The notes: generated from the letters alone by a model not told the origin. A stretch of 6,758 nucleotides of DNA from Acidimicrobiia bacterium (GCA_013001485.1 JABDMN010000212.1:1-6758), one strand, 5' to 3'. Shown: positions 1 through 5,792, numbered from the stretch's first letter. Translations and numbers: made by a program.

Positions 1-148
1 GGCGTTGGGGCGCGCCGCCGACGTGTGGGGGTACTCGACGTCGTACATGGCAAGCGCTGTGATTGTCGCCTTCGCCGTTCCCTTCTTCGGGCTCTCACGG
101 TCGGAAAACGCCCCGGCCGACCACGCCGACGCCACCACCGACGCCTGA
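1..148 (+). CDS. C-terminal end of an MFS-type membrane transporter (5' truncated)
   Basis: An open frame runs in from the left edge (first full codon at base 2) and stops at TGA 146-148, leaving 48 visible residues. They read as a short loop (GRAADVWGYSTSY), one strongly hydrophobic helix (about MASAVIVAFAVPFFGL) and a polar acidic tail (SRSENAPADHADATTDA). The pattern 'G-x-x-A-D-x-x-G-Y ... last helix ... short charged tail' is how many major facilitator superfamily (MFS) exporters end, with the last transmembrane segment followed by a cytoplasmic tail. The family call is an inference from one helix; another polytopic membrane protein is possible. The next gene is a transcription regulator 97 bases downstream in the same orientation, with its own promoter. 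That is a common exporter-regulator arrangement, although the substrate cannot be told. Confidence 0.68.
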   Translation, partial: ALGRAADVWGYSTSYMASAVIVAFAVPFFGLSRSENAPADHADATTDA

Positions 149-176
149 ACCGTCCCGATTTTCGTTCGGAAACACC

Positions 177-204
177 TTGACAGGTACGGCTGTGATGGTA
201 TCAT
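177..204 (+). promoter_or_regulatory. Sigma70-type promoter of the ArsR-type regulator gene
   Basis: A perfect -35 hexamer TTGACA (177-182) is followed after 16 bases by TATCAT (199-204), five of six matches to the -10 consensus. Transcription would start near 210-212, giving a leader of about 35 bases before the ATG at 246. The stretch is AT-richer than its surroundings. Its position lets the regulator be transcribed independently of the upstream transporter gene. Confidence 0.65.
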
Positions 205-219
205 TCGAAATAGATCGAA
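204..219. promoter_or_regulatory. Candidate operator (short inverted repeat over the -10/start site)
   Basis: TTCGA (204-208) and TCGAA (215-219) form a perfect 5-bp inverted repeat with a 6-base spacer, immediately downstream of and touching the -10 hexamer. A dimeric winged-helix protein bound here would block transcription. Because the next gene encodes such a regulator, autorepression is a natural guess. The arms are short, so chance occurrence is possible. Confidence 0.35.
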
Positions 220-245
220 CGAGATCACGCAGAAGGAACAGTACG

Positions 246-1304
246 ATGACGATACAGAAGGTTCGAGATTTCAGCACCACCGAGCTGAGCCTGTCGATCG
301 AGATCGCCCACTCCCCGGTGTACGAGCTGCTCATCAGGCTCTTCGTCACCAGCGACGCCGATCACCTCGATTTCGAGATGGGCGAAGCGTTGGCCAATGC
401 GCTCGACGGCGCCTCGACCGAGCTGAAGGACCACCTCGAAGCCGCCGGAGCATCCGAAGTCTGGATATCGCTCATCGGGATGGCCTTTGAGTCCGAGTCC
501 GTACACATCGACTCGTTCATCGACCATGTGGAGTCTGTTGATCCGATCGCACTGAGACACCGATTCGTATCGGCTCTGTGCAAGGAATCAACCCGGGCCG
601 ACGACCTGATCGCTGCCGCCGCCGGCAACGAGGGTGCCATCGAACGGGTCACCCAGGCGACCTCGAAAGAGGGCGGCCGGGCCTTGCGGTACTTGCTCGA
701 GATGACCCCCGAGGACACCCGATCGACCGTGGTCGACATCTTGCGGCGCTACGCCAACGAGGTGTTCACCGACGCAAACGATGTTGGCGAGCTCTTGGCC
801 AGGGACGCCGGGATGAAGGCTGCCCTGGCGAGCCGGATTCCTGCCGAGCAGGCCATCGAGATCGCCACCAACGGCATCGCGGTGGATGTCGGCACCGGCA
901 CCACCGGGGTCGTACTGATCCCGACGATCGCAGCACGCCCGTGGGTCATCGTCACCGACAGCGGCGACCGCAAGATCCTTTGCTACGGAGCTTCGGCCCA
1001 CATCGAAGAGGATCCCGACGCACCGCCAAAGTGGATCGTGAAGATGTACAAGGCGCTGGGAGACGAGAAGCGGCTCCGCATCCTCGGAGTGCTGCGGGAT
1101 GGTCCAGCCGGCCTCGGCGAGCTGACCGAGCGACTCGATCTTGCCAAGTCAACCGTTCACCACCACGTAGGCATGTTGCGTGACGCCGGCCTGGTCCGGG
1201 TCACCATCGGCAGAGACAAGGAATACAGCCTGCGAACCGACGCAGTCCCCCAGGCAGGCCAACTACTGGAGGCCTTCCTGACACCCACCGGAGGAAACTC
1301 ATGA
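246..1304 (+). CDS. Large ArsR-type winged-helix transcriptional regulator
   Basis: This 352-residue protein ends in an ArsR-type winged helix-turn-helix at about residues 267-330: KALGDEKRLRILGVLRDGP, then a recognition-helix region LAKSTVHHHVGMLRDAGLVRV and a wing ending in KEYSLR. The first ~260 residues are mostly helical. They begin with a segment (HSPVYELLIRLF) like the start of the DUF5937-type N-terminal domains that precede ArsR helices in actinobacteria. Residues ~225-250 (LIPTIAARPWVIV ... ILCYGAS) resemble the strand-rich linker of those proteins. Classic ArsR proteins are about 100 aa, so the large N-terminal part is probably a sensor or dimerisation domain; no metal-binding cysteine motif is evident. 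The ATG at 246 is chosen because AGAAGGAA lies 7 bases upstream and the promoter ends near 204. A longer open frame from base 63 would cross that promoter and read out of frame through the transporter end. The stop overlaps the next ATG (ATGA). Confidence 0.85.
   Translation: MTIQKVRDFSTTELSLSIEIAHSPVYELLIRLFVTSDADHLDFEMGEALANALDGASTELKDHLEAAGASEVWISLIGMAFESESVHIDSFIDHVESVDPIALRHRFVSALCKESTRADDLIAAAAGNEGAIERVTQATSKEGGRALRYLLEMTPEDTRSTVVDILRRYANEVFTDANDVGELLARDAGMKAALASRIPAEQAIEIATNGIAVDVGTGTTGVVLIPTIAARPWVIVTDSGDRKILCYGASAHIEEDPDAPPKWIVKMYKALGDEKRLRILGVLRDGPAGLGELTERLDLAKSTVHHHVGMLRDAGLVRVTIGRDKEYSLRTDAVPQAGQLLEAFLTPTGGNS
1285..1296 (+). promoter_or_regulatory. Strong ribosome binding site for the first microprotein
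   Basis: CCACCGGAGGAA ends 4 bases before the ATG at 1301 and contains a full GGAGG core. The same 12 bases recur at 1403-1414 in front of the second small ORF. This supports translation of both ORFs and suggests that the translation-start region was duplicated. Confidence 0.7.
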
Positions 1305-1378
1305 TCACCAATCAGAACCTGGCACGAGCAATTGCCAGGGAGCTCTATTACGAGCGCCACAACCGCCCGCGGACCTAA
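1301..1378 (+). CDS. 25-aa microprotein, MITN- family, first copy
   Basis: This tiny ORF has a consensus GGAGG site 4 bases upstream, and its ATG overlaps the regulator's TGA (ATGA), so translation is probably coupled to the regulator. It starts MITNQNLARAIARELYYER and ends in a basic tail (HNRPRT). The product would be a single short amphipathic helix with a positive end; no known domain is recognised. Its first residues align with those of the next small ORF (MITNxxLARxI). Short proteins of this style are commonly seen beside regulators in actinobacteria, but I know of no established function. It could act on the regulator, or be a leader or degenerate copy of the 58-aa neighbour. The coding claim rests on the ribosome site, the start overlap and the paralogy. 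Confidence 0.6.
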   Translation: MITNQNLARAIARELYYERHNRPRT

Positions 1379-1402
1379 CCAGGCCCGCCCTCACCTCGAC
1401 CG

Positions 1403-1414
1403 CCACCGGAGGAA
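1403..1414 (+). promoter_or_regulatory. Strong ribosome binding site for the second microprotein
   Basis: A second copy of CCACCGGAGGAA ends 2 bases before the ATG at 1417; the GGAGG core itself lies 4 bases from it. It is identical to the site at 1285-1296, and the 11 bases from each ATG (ATGATCACCAA) are identical too, so the 5' ends of the two small genes form a direct repeat. Confidence 0.65.
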
Positions 1415-1416
1415 TC

Positions 1417-1593
1417 ATGATCACCAACACCGACCTCGCCAGAGTCATCAACATGGAGCGCTACGACGTGCGCCCGACGCATACCGTGGCCTCAACCGAG
1501 GCCGGACAGCTCCGCCATGCCCTTGGGCGGCGGCTCGAAGCCCTCGGCAAGAGACTCCAAGGCGCTCCACAGCCACGACAAACCAGAGCCTGA
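1417..1593 (+). CDS. 58-aa small protein, MITN- family, second copy
   Basis: This ORF starts 38 bases after the first microprotein, behind a GGAGG site. It begins MITNTDLARVINMERYDVR, matching the first copy at M-I-T-N, L-A-R, I, E, Y and R. It then adds a second segment with a basic amphipathic helix, roughly residues 30-49 (AGQLRHALGRRLEALGKRL), and a proline/arginine-rich end. There are no membrane segments, cysteines or recognisable enzymatic motifs. It probably belongs to a transcription unit with the regulator, since no promoter is visible between them and a strong hairpin follows 23 bases after the stop. The function is unknown. A role as a small partner or modulator of the ArsR-type protein is only a guess from position. 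Confidence 0.65.
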   Translation: MITNTDLARVINMERYDVRPTHTVASTEAGQLRHALGRRLEALGKRLQGAPQPRQTRA

Positions 1594-1615
1594 GACCCAC
1601 CTGCTGCAAAGGAAC

Positions 1616-1643
1616 CCGACGACGCCCTCCGGGGCGTCGTCGG
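1616..1643 (+). terminator. GC-rich hairpin, probable terminator of the regulator/microprotein unit
   Basis: CCGACGACGCCC (1616-1627) and GGGCGTCGTCGG (1632-1643) are perfect reverse complements, giving a 12-bp stem closed by a four-base TCCG loop, 23 bases after the stop of the 58-aa ORF. No T-tract follows, so it is not a canonical intrinsic terminator. Stem-only (I-shaped) terminators are proposed in high-GC actinobacteria. It could also be an mRNA 3'-end stabiliser. Confidence 0.6.
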
Positions 1644-1717
1644 CGCGTCCGCACGCCCCACCACAACCTTTGGAACGATATTGATCCTTGTTATGGCTAT
1701 CTAGGTCTTTTTGTCAT

Positions 1718-1723
1718 AGGTGA
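1718..1723 (+). promoter_or_regulatory. Ribosome binding site deciding the HNH gene start
   Basis: AGGTGA, complementary to the 16S rRNA tail, lies 5 bases before the ATG at 1729, which favours that ATG. The alternatives are a GTG at 1720 that overlaps this site and an ATG at 1741 with no Shine-Dalgarno match. The preceding ~50 bases (1660-1715) are unusually AT-rich for the window and probably hold the promoter, but no convincing -35/-10 pair could be fixed. Confidence 0.45.
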
Positions 1724-1728
1724 CCCTT

Positions 1729-2838
1729 ATGGTGTTGCGCATGGAAGAAGTCCTGAACATCGACGGCCTGCGGCTCACATCCCGGGAGGACCTCGTCGCA
1801 GCGGTGAAGAAGGCCGAGCGGGCCATTTCCCAGTTGCGAGCCCGTCAGCTGGTGCTCCTGCGCGAACTGTCACGCAGGTCATGGCCGTCCGAAGGCACCG
1901 ATACCGCTCGACTGGCGCGAGACCTCGACGTTTCGCACCGCACCGCCGATGCCTTGCTCGAGACGGCACGACGAACGCCTGAGTTGTCGCCGCAGATGTC
2001 CGAGCTGGCATCCGGAGACGCCACCTTCGATCGTGCGCACGCTCTGGCCGAACTCTTCATGGCCGGGGGTCGTGAGATCGAGCTTGCCGAAGCAAAGGAC
2101 AAGGACATCGCCGGGATCCGCCGTTTGGCGGCGCGGTGTCGGCGGATCCGGCGACGCGATGAACGTCAGGCCCACCAGGAGCGACACGTTCGCAGCTGGC
2201 TCTCGTTGGATGAGACGGCTGGGTTTGTGAACGCTCAGCTGGGCGCCGTCGAATGGCACACCGTCACCACGGCACTCGATCGTCGTGCCGATGAGATCCC
2301 CCGCTCAACAGGGTCTCGCGAGCAACGCCGTGCCGATGCCCTCGTCGCAATCGCTCATGACTGGCTGTCGGGTCACCTCAACGACGCCTCGTCCGGGGGT
2401 GCCCTCGTTTCGGTGACCGTGGACGCGACCACGGCAGGCGCCACCGACGCCGAAGCCGGTGTTCGAGTCACGGCCGGGCCACGGATTGGCCCAGACACCC
2501 TCGATGCCATCGTCTGCGAAGGCGCCGTCGAGGTTCTGATCGATCGCGACTCCGGGATGCCTCTCGCCGTCGGGCCGACCGGGCGGGTCGTGCCTCCCAA
2601 GGTGCGCCGCACGGTGCTGACTCGGGATCAGGGATGCACCATCGGACACTGCAACAGCCGGTATCGCCTCGAGGTCCACCACATCGTTCCCCGATCACGG
2701 GGAGGGACGCACGACCTGGAGAATCTGACGACTCTGTGTTGGTATCACCATCACATCGAGGTCCACCGCGCCGGCAACGCCATCGACCTGACAAGCCCTC
2801 CGGACCAGAGACGCATCGTCCCCGCACCGGATTGGTGA
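1729..2838 (+). CDS. DUF222 domain-containing HNH endonuclease (13E12-repeat-type family)
   Basis: This 369-aa protein has the actinobacterial DUF222-HNH layout. A long helical DUF222 region covers roughly residues 10-200: a basic coiled stretch, then the typical LARDLDVSHRTADALLETA segment and later LSLDETAGFVNAQLGAVEW ... RRADALVAIA. A C-terminal HNH nuclease lies at about residues 293-348. Visible HNH features are C303-x4-C308 and C337 with H340-H342 as likely zinc ligands, the catalytic HHIVPRSRGG (H317-H318), and N332 in LENLTTLCWYHHH. All key residues are present, so the nuclease looks intact. The family is multicopy in many actinobacteria (13E12 repeats of mycobacteria), and its physiological role is not settled. 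It is somewhat shorter than many relatives (often 400-500 aa). It stands alone between a terminator hairpin and a convergent gene, with no methylase or toxin-antitoxin partner. The start at 1729 is preferred, with GTG 1720 possible. Confidence 0.88.
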   Translation: MVLRMEEVLNIDGLRLTSREDLVAAVKKAERAISQLRARQLVLLRELSRRSWPSEGTDTARLARDLDVSHRTADALLETARRTPELSPQMSELASGDATFDRAHALAELFMAGGREIELAEAKDKDIAGIRRLAARCRRIRRRDERQAHQERHVRSWLSLDETAGFVNAQLGAVEWHTVTTALDRRADEIPRSTGSREQRRADALVAIAHDWLSGHLNDASSGGALVSVTVDATTAGATDAEAGVRVTAGPRIGPDTLDAIVCEGAVEVLIDRDSGMPLAVGPTGRVVPPKVRRTVLTRDQGCTIGHCNSRYRLEVHHIVPRSRGGTHDLENLTTLCWYHHHIEVHRAGNAIDLTSPPDQRRIVPAPDW

Positions 2839-2879
2839 ACCATGAGCCGGTGTTGACGCCGGACTCGACCCGGATCCGC

Positions 2880-3416
2880 CTAGTCCATATCTCCGTACTT
2901 GTACGGCCGAGGCAGGGCGATGGAGTAGACCAGGGCGATCACCCAGAAGATAAGGCCAGGCACTGCGGTTGCTCCTCCCGATTCCTCCGCGACCTTCGAA
3001 AGGTCGACGAAGTTCGTGCCGAAGAAGCCCTCGGCGAAGCGGTCGGCGAAGGTGATTTCCTGGGCGAAGCGAAGACCTTGATCGGCCAGGGCTTGCTCTA
3101 GCCGCACGACGTGCACCTGCATGACGAGATCCTGGAAGATGATCAGACAGGCAAGCGTGACGGTCACGGCGATGATCTGGAGCTTGATGCCGCGGCGCCG
3201 GTCCGAGCCGAGGAGAGCACCATATGCGGCCCCGACACCAACGAGTACCGAAAGAGCAGCCACGTAGCCGCCGAGCAGGGCGCTCTGACCCAGGAAGACC
3301 TTGGCCAGGAACCAGATGAGGCCACCGCCGACCCCACCCAACAGCGCAACGATGATCCCCCGGTGGTACGACCAGCGGGTGGCGTCGCCAGAAAGCCTGA
3401 GTTCGGTCACTGCCAT
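2880..3416 (-). CDS. Four-helix membrane protein of unknown function
   Basis: This 178-aa minus-strand product is convergent with the HNH gene (41 bases between stops) and divergent from the oxygenase operon. Hydrophobic segments fall at about residues 20-42, 46-70, 79-100 and 150-168. Between the third and fourth lies a ~50-residue polar region (VRLEQALADQGLRFAQEITFADRFAEG...) that should be outside or on the membrane surface. The pattern GAAYGALLGSDRRRGIKLQIIAVTVTL, a helix pair joined by a basic turn, recalls small uncharacterised bacterial membrane proteins, but I cannot name a family. The ATG at 3416 is chosen because GGAG (3427-3424) lies 7 bases upstream on this strand. A longer form from 3458 adds 14 basic residues but has no good ribosome site and would cover the palindrome at 3431-3456. 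There is no cleavable signal peptide or catalytic motif. Confidence 0.72.
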   Translation of the reverse strand: MAVTELRLSGDATRWSYHRGIIVALLGGVGGGLIWFLAKVFLGQSALLGGYVAALSVLVGVGAAYGALLGSDRRRGIKLQIIAVTVTLACLIIFQDLVMQVHVVRLEQALADQGLRFAQEITFADRFAEGFFGTNFVDLSKVAEESGGATAVPGLIFWVIALVYSIALPRPYKYGDMD

Positions 3417-3430
3417 GCACGCGCTCCGAA

Positions 3431-3456
3431 GCGGATTCCGGTGTATCGGCATCCGC
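3431..3456. promoter_or_regulatory. Imperfect 26-bp palindrome in the divergent intergenic region (candidate operator)
   Basis: GCGGATTCCG (3431-3440) and CGGCATCCGC (3447-3456) pair at nine of ten positions around a 6-base spacer. The site lies between the divergent starts at 3416 and 3515. A further GCGGAT half-site occurs at 3480-3485. This fits a dimeric regulator controlling one or both genes. In the minus-strand leader it could alternatively form an RNA hairpin just upstream of that gene's ribosome site. Confidence 0.4.
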
Positions 3457-3514
3457 AACAGATGCCTTGAACCGTGGCTGCGGATAGCGACCTCAGGCCG
3501 ATATCGTCGACGAC

Positions 3515-4330
3515 ATGGACGATCCAGGGTTCTTCGGGCCCGAATCGATGATGTGGAAGGTCAATCGGGAGACCACCACGATGTTCGGGGGCGCCAGCGC
3601 TCTTCTGATGCACGCCGCCCACCCGCTGATCGCTGCCGGGGCCCGGCAGACCGGCGGATACCGGCGTGATCCATGGGCGCGGCTCATCCGGACGCTGCAA
3701 CTCCAGCATCTGGTGACGTTTGGATCACAGCGTGAATCTGAAGAGGCGTCGGAGCGCATCAACAAGCTCCACAAGGTCATCCACGGCGTCGATGAGCTGA
3801 CCGGAGAGTGGTACGACGCCCTCGACTGGGAGCAGCTGCTGTGGGTTCACGCCGCACTCGAGGTAGCAACGATCGACTTCTACGAGCGGACGGTCAGCGA
3901 GCTGACCACAGCCGAGAAGGACCAGTACCACGAGGAGAACAAGCTCGCCGCCAACCTGCTCTTACTTCCGGCTGACTTCCTCCCCCGCACCTACGCCGAC
4001 CTGGAGGCCTACGTCAGCGACATGATCGGCTCGGGCCGGCTGGTGCTGTCAGACGTCGCCCTCGAGGTTGCCGAACTGATCACCAAGAGCGTCGTGCCAG
4101 CCCGCATCAAACCTGTGTGGAAGTTCGTCGCCTTCGCAGCCGTCGGAACTCTCGACCCCCGACTGCGGGAGCTGTATGGGTTCTCCTGGACCCCCGCCCA
4201 GCAGCGCTGGCTCGAGTTGAACCTCTCGATGATCAAGACGATGCGGCCGTTGGCGCCGACCAAGTTCCGTTGGATCCTGCCCGCCCGGTGGGCGCAGATG
4301 CGCCTCGACAATCCGGCGCTCGTTGCCTGA
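3515..4330 (+). CDS. DUF2236 / MpaB-like oxygenase domain protein
   Basis: This 271-aa soluble, mainly helical protein shows the hallmarks of the DUF2236 family, also described as the ER-bound oxygenase MpaB / rubber oxygenase (Lcp) catalytic domain. In order these are FFGPESMMWKVNRE (7-19), a GGASALLMHAAHPLIAAG block (25-42), RRDPWARLIRTLQLQHLVTFG (50-70), HKVIHG (86-91), YDALDWEQLLWVHAALEVA (100-118) and a helical C-terminal half. H33, H36, H86, H90 and H112 are candidates for haem or metal contacts. Related Lcp enzymes are b-type haem oxygenases that cleave isoprene double bonds; most bacterial DUF2236 proteins have no assigned substrate. The length is normal for the short bacterial forms. 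The ATG at 3515 fits the usual family beginning (DPG-F-FGP), although no strong Shine-Dalgarno site precedes it. The gene overlaps the next by 8 bases, so the two form an operon. Oxidation of a hydrophobic substrate is an inference. Confidence 0.85.
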   Translation: MDDPGFFGPESMMWKVNRETTTMFGGASALLMHAAHPLIAAGARQTGGYRRDPWARLIRTLQLQHLVTFGSQRESEEASERINKLHKVIHGVDELTGEWYDALDWEQLLWVHAALEVATIDFYERTVSELTTAEKDQYHEENKLAANLLLLPADFLPRTYADLEAYVSDMIGSGRLVLSDVALEVAELITKSVVPARIKPVWKFVAFAAVGTLDPRLRELYGFSWTPAQQRWLELNLSMIKTMRPLAPTKFRWILPARWAQMRLDNPALVA

Positions 4331-5741
4331 GTACGACGCCGTCGTCGTCGGCTCGGGCCCCAACGGCCTCGCCGCCGCCATCGAGCTGGCCCGCAACGAT
4401 CTCGACGTTGCCGTGGTCGAGGCCAAGGCAACCATCGGCGGAGGGATGCGCACTGCCGAGCTGACGCTGCCCGGGTTCCGCCACGACATCTGTGCTGCCG
4501 TCCTTCCGACGGCTGCAGCTTCGCCCTACTTCTCAACGCTCCCGCTCGACGAACACGGCTTGGAGTGGGTCCATCCCGACCTCCCCGTGGCGCAACCGCT
4601 CGCCGATGGCGACGCGGCTGCTGTCTTCGCTGATCTCGACGAGACGGCCGACCACTTCGGTGAAGACGGCCGCGCCTATCGCAAAATGGTCAAGCCGTTC
4701 GTGCGCAACTCCCAGGCGCTGATCGACGGAGTGCTGAATCCGGTTCTCGGCGTTCCTCGCAGCCCCGTTGTGATGGCCCGCTTCGGCGCTCTCGGTGCGC
4801 GGTCGGCAGCCGGTCTGGCGTCACGTTTCGAAGGAGAACGGGCCCGGGCCACCGTGGCGGGGGCGGCGGCACATTCGATCACATCGCTGGACGCGGCATT
4901 CACTGCAGCCCTTCCGATCGTGTTCTCGACGCTGGCCCACACCTCCGGTTGGCCTTTCGCCCGCGGGGGCAGCCAGGCGCTGGCCGACGCCCTCGCCTCC
5001 TACTTCGTGTCGCTGGGCGGCAAGATCCACACCGACACGACAGTCGACGACCTCGACGAGCTCGACGCTCGAGCAGTGCTCCTCAACGTCGCACCTGGGG
5101 GCGTCGCCTCCATCCTGGGCGACCGGATCGGCGGGGGTTTCGCACAGCGGCTCCAGGACTGGAAACACGGGCCCGGAGTCTTCAAGGTCGACTGGGCGCT
5201 CGACGGTCCGATCCCCTGGACCAACGAACTGGTCCATCGCGCGGGCACGGTTCACGTGGGCGGATCCTTCGAGGCCGTCGCCGCCGGCGAGGCCGAGGTG
5301 ATGGCGGGCGGCCACCCGGAGCGCCCCTTCGTGCTCCTGGCACAGCCATCGCACTGGGACACGACACGCGCCCCCGATGGGAAGCACACGGTGTGGGCGT
5401 ATTGCCACGTACCCAACGGCTCGAACGTCGACATGACCGACCGGATCGAGACGCACATCGAGGAGTACGCACCCGGGTTCCGGGACCTCATCATCGGCCG
5501 TCACACCATGAACTGCGCAGCGATCGAGGCCCACAACCCCAACTACGTCGGTGGCGACATCGGTGGCGGGGCGTTCACCCCGATGCAGGTGATCTCCCGG
5601 TCGGCTCATCGCGGCAACCCATACGCCACGCCGCTCGACAACGTCTTCGTGTGCTCGTCCTCGACTCCACCAGGAGCCGGAGTCCACGGCATGGCGGGAT
5701 ACAACGCCGCCCGGGTGGTCGTCGACCGCATGTTCAGCTGA
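4323..5741 (+). CDS. FAD-dependent oxidoreductase, phytoene-desaturase-like (COG1233-type)
   Basis: This 472-aa flavoprotein opens directly with a Rossmann dinucleotide motif, VVVGSGPNGLAAAIELA (GxGxxG at 10-15), with the acidic strand end VVE (31-33). The family's GGGMRTAELTLPGFRHD (39-55) follows. The C-terminal FAD-contact motif CSSSTPPGAGVHGMAGYNAA (444-463) is intact. The length and both ends fit bacterial relatives of carotenoid/phytoene desaturases and human PYROXD2. Such enzymes remove or rearrange hydrogens on hydrophobic or polyene substrates using FAD; the actual substrate is unknown. No carotenoid genes are nearby, so the name crtI is not justified. The start must be TTG 4323: the next in-frame stop upstream is at 4230 with no ATG/GTG between, and the Rossmann strand begins only four codons later. 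The TTG lies inside the end of the DUF2236 gene (8-base overlap) without its own clear ribosome site, which suggests translational coupling. Confidence 0.88.
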   Translation: MPEYDAVVVGSGPNGLAAAIELARNDLDVAVVEAKATIGGGMRTAELTLPGFRHDICAAVLPTAAASPYFSTLPLDEHGLEWVHPDLPVAQPLADGDAAAVFADLDETADHFGEDGRAYRKMVKPFVRNSQALIDGVLNPVLGVPRSPVVMARFGALGARSAAGLASRFEGERARATVAGAAAHSITSLDAAFTAALPIVFSTLAHTSGWPFARGGSQALADALASYFVSLGGKIHTDTTVDDLDELDARAVLLNVAPGGVASILGDRIGGGFAQRLQDWKHGPGVFKVDWALDGPIPWTNELVHRAGTVHVGGSFEAVAAGEAEVMAGGHPERPFVLLAQPSHWDTTRAPDGKHTVWAYCHVPNGSNVDMTDRIETHIEEYAPGFRDLIIGRHTMNCAAIEAHNPNYVGGDIGGGAFTPMQVISRSAHRGNPYATPLDNVFVCSSSTPPGAGVHGMAGYNAARVVVDRMFS

Positions 5742-5762
5742 GGGTCCGATCCCTCGAATCGG

Positions 5763-5792
5763 TTGACGATGTGGACCGGTGTCCTCTATGGT
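5763..5792 (+). promoter_or_regulatory. Promoter of the MFS transporter gene
   Basis: TTGACG (5763-5768, five of six to consensus) is followed after 18 bases by TATGGT (5787-5792, four of six). Transcription would begin near 5798-5800, about 22 bases before the first ATG. The -10 lies wholly within the left arm of the palindrome at 5784-5813, so a protein bound there would compete with RNA polymerase. Confidence 0.5.

Noticed and set aside
63..245. N-terminal extension of the regulator ORF from base 63 (proline-rich SPSPFPSSG...).
   Set aside because: It is the out-of-frame shadow of the transporter end and crosses a good promoter. The ATG at 246 has a proper ribosome site, and residues before it do not look like protein sequence.
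1332..1982. Long plus-strand open frame over the microproteins and the start of the HNH gene.
   Set aside because: It runs through the terminator hairpin and overlaps three better-supported genes. Its composition (Arg/Pro/His-rich) is typical of a shadow frame in GC-rich DNA.
2839..2879. Bidirectional terminator between the convergent HNH and membrane-protein genes.
   Set aside because: Only CCGG-type 4-bp pairings are present in this 41-base gap; there is no convincing stem or T-tract.
4821..5687. 288-residue minus-strand open frame opposite the flavoprotein gene.
   Set aside because: It lies entirely antisense to a gene with intact FAD motifs at both ends. No domain is recognisable and no ribosome site was found.
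4323..5741. Assignment of the flavoprotein as carotenoid gene crtI.
   Set aside because: The motifs are shared by a broad COG1233 family, and no crtB/crtE or other carotenoid genes are in the window.
5746..5762. CCGAT-N7-ATCGG hairpin after the flavoprotein stop as a terminator.
   Set aside because: The stem is only 5 bp with a 7-base loop and no T-run, and it abuts the -35 of the next gene. It is too weak to list.
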